Shown piece after piece: positions 46,142 to 50,289 of a stretch of DNA of 50,289 bases. The notes below the pieces were generated by a model, which saw only the letters and a list, made by a program, of their open reading frames with translations, had not been told where the DNA came from and made no database searches. The stretch spans positions 1-50,289 of the forward strand of contig VGZX01000010.1 of the NCBI GenBank assembly GCA_016872415.1, in the 5' to 3' direction. A program made the translations under genes and the position numbers. The DNA comes from SAR202 cluster bacterium (GTDB lineage: Bacteria; Chloroflexota; Dehalococcoidia; Lucifugimonadales; Australimonadaceae). Each line of letters starts with the position of its first letter. Positions within the stretch are counted from its first letter, which is position 1.

Positions 46142-47494
46142 CTAGCCGCGCATGGTGGCCGTGCCCTCGTATTGCTTGACCATCGGCTCTAGGGGTATGT
46201 CGCCCCACGAGTCGGCGTTCATGAACTGCTGCCAGCGCACGTAAAAGTTGCGTTGGTTGTTCTCGGAGATGTAACGCTCCGACACCTGGCCCGCCTCCTT
46301 GGTGTCGCCGTTGAGATGGCCGACGCCCATTGAGAGGTTTTGACGGGTTTTGCGGGCGATGGGGCTCTTGCTCGATTCCGTCACCTGGCGCCAGTTGTCG
46401 ATGTCGTCCTGCTCGAACATGCCGGCGGCGCCGTTGTTGTTGGCGGAGCCACGCACCAGGGCGTGCTTGATCTCGTCCGGCATGTCGCGCTCCACCACGG
46501 CGAAGTGCCAGAACTCGGTCGCGAGCGGGCCGCGGGGCAGCGCCAGCCGCAGGCCGAGCACGCCGTTGGGGAAGAGGCTGTGGTTGTCGAGCTGCAGGTG
46601 CCGGCCGCGCCACTCGCCCAGGCGGCGTACCGCCTCGGGCACGACGGACTTCTGGTACTCGATGAACTGATTGACGTTCGCCTTGCTGATGCCGTGGGCC
46701 AAGCGCGGCTGGTCCTCGGCGACGGTGCTGTAGGTAAGGGGGTGGCCGTTGACGAAGAGGTGTTGGCTGGGCGCCTTGAACAGCATGTTATGGGTGAGGT
46801 AGGTGGCATCGAGGATGGTGGCGCCGAACTTCACCTCGGACCGGAGCGAGCCCAGGTGGGTGACGGGCACGTGGTAGTTGTCGGAGCAGTTGTCCACCGG
46901 TGTCTTCCAGTTGCACGGCTCGACCCACTTGATGGGCCCATAGCACACGGTGCCGGAGTCGCGCCGGTTGAAGCTGGCGTCGAGATACCAGCGGGCGTCG
47001 CCGAGGTAGGCCTCCAGCGAGGGCGCGCCGTTGTCCCAGTTGGCGAAGACGATGCCGGCGTACGTTTCGACGCGCGCCTCGACGAGGCCGAGCTCCGCCT
47101 TGTTCAAGGAGCCGTAGTAGGCCTCTTGCTCGCCGGAGACGTATTCGAGTTTGCCGTCGCTGCCGAAGGTCCAGCCGTGGTAGGTGCAGAGGAAGTTCTT
47201 GGCGTTGCCGTCGTCGGCGCGGACGACACGGTTGCCCCGGTGCCGGCACATGTTGAGGAAGGCGTGCAGCTTGCCCTTGGCGTCGCGCGTGAGGATCACC
47301 GGGTCTTCGCCGATGTAGGTGTGGAAGAAGTCGTTCTTGTTGGGCACGAGGCTCTCGTGGCCGATCATGAGCCACGCGCGGCCGAAGATCTTCTCCATCT
47401 CCTCGTCGTAGACGTCTTGGTCGATGAAGATGCGCCGGTCGAGCCGGCCGGTGCTGGAATCGATGACGTCGTACTTCTTGCCCGTGGCGACCAT
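46142..47494 (-). CDS. Rieske [2Fe-2S] aromatic-ring-hydroxylating oxygenase alpha subunit
   Basis: NMCRHRGNRVVRADDGNAKNFLCTYHGWTFGSDGKL (CxH...CxxH Rieske) and DNCSDNYHVPVTH (mononuclear iron region). Confidence 0.93.
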   Translation of the reverse strand: MVATGKKYDVIDSSTGRLDRRIFIDQDVYDEEMEKIFGRAWLMIGHESLVPNKNDFFHTYIGEDPVILTRDAKGKLHAFLNMCRHRGNRVVRADDGNAKNFLCTYHGWTFGSDGKLEYVSGEQEAYYGSLNKAELGLVEARVETYAGIVFANWDNGAPSLEAYLGDARWYLDASFNRRDSGTVCYGPIKWVEPCNWKTPVDNCSDNYHVPVTHLGSLRSEVKFGATILDATYLTHNMLFKAPSQHLFVNGHPLTYSTVAEDQPRLAHGISKANVNQFIEYQKSVVPEAVRRLGEWRGRHLQLDNHSLFPNGVLGLRLALPRGPLATEFWHFAVVERDMPDEIKHALVRGSANNNGAAGMFEQDDIDNWRQVTESSKSPIARKTRQNLSMGVGHLNGDTKEAGQVSERYISENNQRNFYVRWQQFMNADSWGDIPLEPMVKQYEGTATMRG

Positions 47495-47659
47495 GGGCCC
47501 TCCATGAATCCGATCGGTTTGGCGCGCGCGGCGACGAACCGCCCTCGGCGCAGGGTAGCCGTCAGCGGAAAAAGACGCAAGCCGTCGCGGCGATGTGCGC
47601 TACTCGTCCGGCCGTGATGGCGGGGCGCCGCATGGAGCGTAGGCCGGGCGGCGAGGCGG

Positions 47660-49744
47660 CTATTCGGCGACGGCGGGGGGTTGCTGCTCCGGCCCGGCGG
47701 GCCGCGTGGCATCGATCCCCTCCGCCACCTTGCCGCCGAGGTGCGCGGCGAGCCTCTTGGCGAGTGCCATCGTCATGCCGGGCACGGCGGCGACCTCGTC
47801 GAGCGTGGCATCGCGGATGCCGCCGACGCCGCCGAAGCGGCGCATGAGCTCGCGGCGCCGTCGCGGGCCGATGCCCTGGACGGCGTCGAGCAGCGAACGC
47901 GTGGCGGCCTTGGAGCGGCGCAGGCGATGGTAGGTGATCGCGAAGCGGTGGGCCTCGTCGCGGACGCGCTGCACGAGATAGAGCGCCTGCGATGTGCGCG
48001 GCAGCAGCACCGGATCGGGCGAGTGGGGCAGGAACAGCTCCTCGCGCGCCTTGGCGAGGCTCACCAGCGGCACGTCGGTGAGGCCCAGCTCCATGAACAC
48101 TTCGTGCGCGGCGGCGAGGTGCCCCTTGCCGCCGTCGATGATGACGAGGCTGGGCACCAGCTCCCAGGTGCTTTGCGTTGGCAGCGCCTCGCCCGTCGCG
48201 GCCTCGTCCGGCGCCAGCGCGCCCGTCTTGGCGTAACGGCGCTTGCGGCGGCGCGCCGGCTGCGCGGGCGCGTCGGAGTACGACGTGGCGCCGGCGTGCG
48301 GGGGCACGGGCGCGCGCTGGTTCTCGTTCGCCACGCCCTCGCGCCGCGTCTCCGCCAGGCGCTTGAAGCGGCGGCGCAGCATCTCGCGCATCGAGGAGTA
48401 GTCGTCGATGCCTTCCACCGTTTTGATCTTGAAGCGGCGGTAGTGGGCCGTCTTCGGGCGGCCGCCCTCGAACACCACCATGCTGCCGACCGAGTTGGTG
48501 CCCTGGATGTTCGAGATGTCGTAGCACTCGATCCGCTCGGGCAGCTCGGGCAGGTTCAGCGCCTCTTGCAGCTCCGCCATCGCCTGCACGACCTTGTCGC
48601 CCTCGGTCAGCCATTTGATCCGGCGCTGGTTCACGCCCTCGGTGGCGTTCTCCACCACCATCGCCATCAGCTTGCGCTTGTCGCCGCGCCGGGGCGTGTG
48701 AATGCTCACCCGGCCGCCGCGCTTCCGCGACAGCCAATCGGCCAGCACGGCGGCGTTCTCCAGCGGGTGCTGCACCAGCAGCGTCGGCGGCACCTCCGGC
48801 GCGTTCTCGTAGAACTGCTGGATGAAGTTTTCGAGCACCACCGGCGGCTCGACAGCGGCCCCGCCCTCCATCAAGAAGTGGTCGCGGCCGATGAGCTTGC
48901 CGTTGCGGACCTTGAACTGCTCAACCCACATCTGGCCTTCGTCGGCGGCCACCGCGATCACGTCCTGGTCCTCGCCCTTGCCGGAGACGACCTTCTGCGA
49001 CTCGGAGACCGATTCGATGGCGCGCAACTGGTCGCGTAGCAAGGCCGCGCGCTCGAACCGCAACTCCTCGGCGGCGCGCTGCATCTTCGCCTCGACCTCC
49101 TTGACGATCGCGTCGGACTCGCCCTCCAAGAACATCACGACCTCGCGCATCACCTCGTGGTACTCCTCCTTGCTCGCCGCGCCCGTGCACGGGGCAGCGC
49201 AGCGGTGGATGAAGTATTCGAGGCAGGGGCGGGGGTCGTTGCCTGTGATGACCTTGGTGCAGGAGCGGTACGGGAACAGCCGCTTGAGCAGGTCCATCGT
49301 CTTGCGGACGGAGCTGGCGCTGGCGAAGGGCCCGAAGTAGCGGGCGCCATCCGGCAGCACGCGGCGGGTGAAGTAGACCTGGGGGAACTCCTCGTTCAGG
49401 TCGACCTTGATGTACGGGTACGTCTTGTCGTCCTTCAGGCGAATGTTGAAGAACGGCTTATGCTGCTTGATGAGCAGGTTCTCGAGCAGTAACGCCTCGG
49501 TCACCGACTCGGTCTTGATGAACTCGAAGTCGGCGATGCGGGTCACCAGCACCTGCGTCTTGAACTCCTTGCCGGAGGGCGCCTGGAAATACGACCGCAC
49601 GCGGCTCCGCAGGCTGGCCGCCTTGCCGACATAGATAATGGCTCCCGTGTCGTCTTTCATCAGATAGACGCCGGGCGTCGTCGGCAATGCCTTCAGCCGC
49701 TCGGCGAAGGTTCGTTGCACGTCGGGGTCGCGCACGGTTGCCAT
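47660..49744 (-). CDS. uvrC: Excinuclease ABC subunit C
   Basis: PGVYLMKDDTGAIIYVGKAASLRSRVRSYF (GIY-YIG), IECYDISNIQGTNSVGSMVVFEGG, helix-hairpin-helix C-terminus. ATG at 49744. Confidence 0.97.
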   Translation of the reverse strand: MATVRDPDVQRTFAERLKALPTTPGVYLMKDDTGAIIYVGKAASLRSRVRSYFQAPSGKEFKTQVLVTRIADFEFIKTESVTEALLLENLLIKQHKPFFNIRLKDDKTYPYIKVDLNEEFPQVYFTRRVLPDGARYFGPFASASSVRKTMDLLKRLFPYRSCTKVITGNDPRPCLEYFIHRCAAPCTGAASKEEYHEVMREVVMFLEGESDAIVKEVEAKMQRAAEELRFERAALLRDQLRAIESVSESQKVVSGKGEDQDVIAVAADEGQMWVEQFKVRNGKLIGRDHFLMEGGAAVEPPVVLENFIQQFYENAPEVPPTLLVQHPLENAAVLADWLSRKRGGRVSIHTPRRGDKRKLMAMVVENATEGVNQRRIKWLTEGDKVVQAMAELQEALNLPELPERIECYDISNIQGTNSVGSMVVFEGGRPKTAHYRRFKIKTVEGIDDYSSMREMLRRRFKRLAETRREGVANENQRAPVPPHAGATSYSDAPAQPARRRKRRYAKTGALAPDEAATGEALPTQSTWELVPSLVIIDGGKGHLAAAHEVFMELGLTDVPLVSLAKAREELFLPHSPDPVLLPRTSQALYLVQRVRDEAHRFAITYHRLRRSKAATRSLLDAVQGIGPRRRRELMRRFGGVGGIRDATLDEVAAVPGMTMALAKRLAAHLGGKVAEGIDATRPAGPEQQPPAVAE

Positions 49745-49831
49745 GCGCCAATTGTACCGTGAATGCCGGGGCCGGAGCGTCGTCTGGGGTTGCGTGTCGG
49801 CGCCCATTCATCGCCCGCTGGGAGCGGAGTC

Positions 49832-50289
49832 ATGGAATTCGCACTGCTCGTCGTTGGGCTTGCCCTGCTCGTGGCCGGGGCGGAATCGCTCGTGCGGGGC
49901 GCGTCGCGCATCGCCGCCGCGCTCGGCATCTCTCCGCTGATCGTCGGGCTCACGGTGGTGGCGTTCGGCACCAGCGCGCCGGAGATCGCCGTCAGCGTCG
50001 GCTCGGTGCTGCGGGGCGACAGCGACATCGCCGTGGGCAACGTGGTGGGCAGCAATATCTTCAACGTGCTGTTCATTCTGGGCGTGGCGGTGGCGATTGG
50101 AGGGCTTGTCGTTCACCAGCGGCTCGTCCGCGTCGACGACCCCATCGTCATCGGCGTGTCCGTCGCCGTGCTGGCGTTGAGCCTCGACGGACATATCGGC
50201 AGGGTGGAGGCGGGCTTGTTGGTCGCGGCCATGGGCGGCTACACGCTGCTCCAGGTCCGCGCGGCGCGGCGGCCGTCGAGCGAGCCGGG
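49832..50289 (+). CDS. Sodium/calcium exchanger (CaCA/YrbG-like), 3'-truncated by window end
   Basis: Not in the ORF track (no stop in window): MEFALLVVGLALLVAGAESLVRGASRIAAALGISPLIVGLTVVAFGTSAPEIAVSVGSVLRGDSDIAVGNVVGSNIFNVLFILG. Confidence 0.93.
   Translation, partial: MEFALLVVGLALLVAGAESLVRGASRIAAALGISPLIVGLTVVAFGTSAPEIAVSVGSVLRGDSDIAVGNVVGSNIFNVLFILGVAVAIGGLVVHQRLVRVDDPIVIGVSVAVLALSLDGHIGRVEAGLLVAAMGGYTLLQVRAARRPSSEP

Overview
A 50.3-kb, high-GC, gene-dense bacterial chromosomal window; the gene content is compatible with Chloroflexota, but that assignment is inference. It contains about 50 genes, mostly housekeeping or metabolic: an amidase/FAD-oxidase pair, dCTP-deaminase-like, lgt, epimerase, glmS, a transaldolase-PGI fusion, rpiB, yvcK, dnaN, a PhoB/PhoR-type two-component pair with pstSCAB-phoU, ccdA-like, MFS, modBA plus a regulator, bcp, Usp, cysH, a Rieske oxygenase and uvrC. 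It also has one tRNA-Arg(TCT). The most interesting features are: (1) a 2.8-kb serine-recombinase element integrated in the 3' end of dnaN. It is bounded by a 9-bp direct repeat (CATGCCCAT, 22333-22341 and 25136-25144), and it replaces the native DnaN tail (MPIAIWR*) with an equal-length element-encoded tail (MPMFVQW*). (2) Reading of the integrase gene across its own att site, so that its C-terminus should change between integrated and excised forms, together with two mutually exclusive hairpins around its ribosome-binding site. (3) An archaellin-like gene (class III signal peptide) with a frameshift at a G5 tract and an inverted repeat covering its RBS/start. (4) A gluconokinase/EVE-domain gene fusion junction that looks like a deletion scar. 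(5) 11-bp-periodic Pho-box arrays upstream of both the response regulator and pstS. (6) A perfect 38-bp palindrome next to the molybdate-type regulator. (7) A small zinc-ribbon protein gene missing from the ORF track. All calls were made by reading the sequence and supplied translations; no database searches were run.
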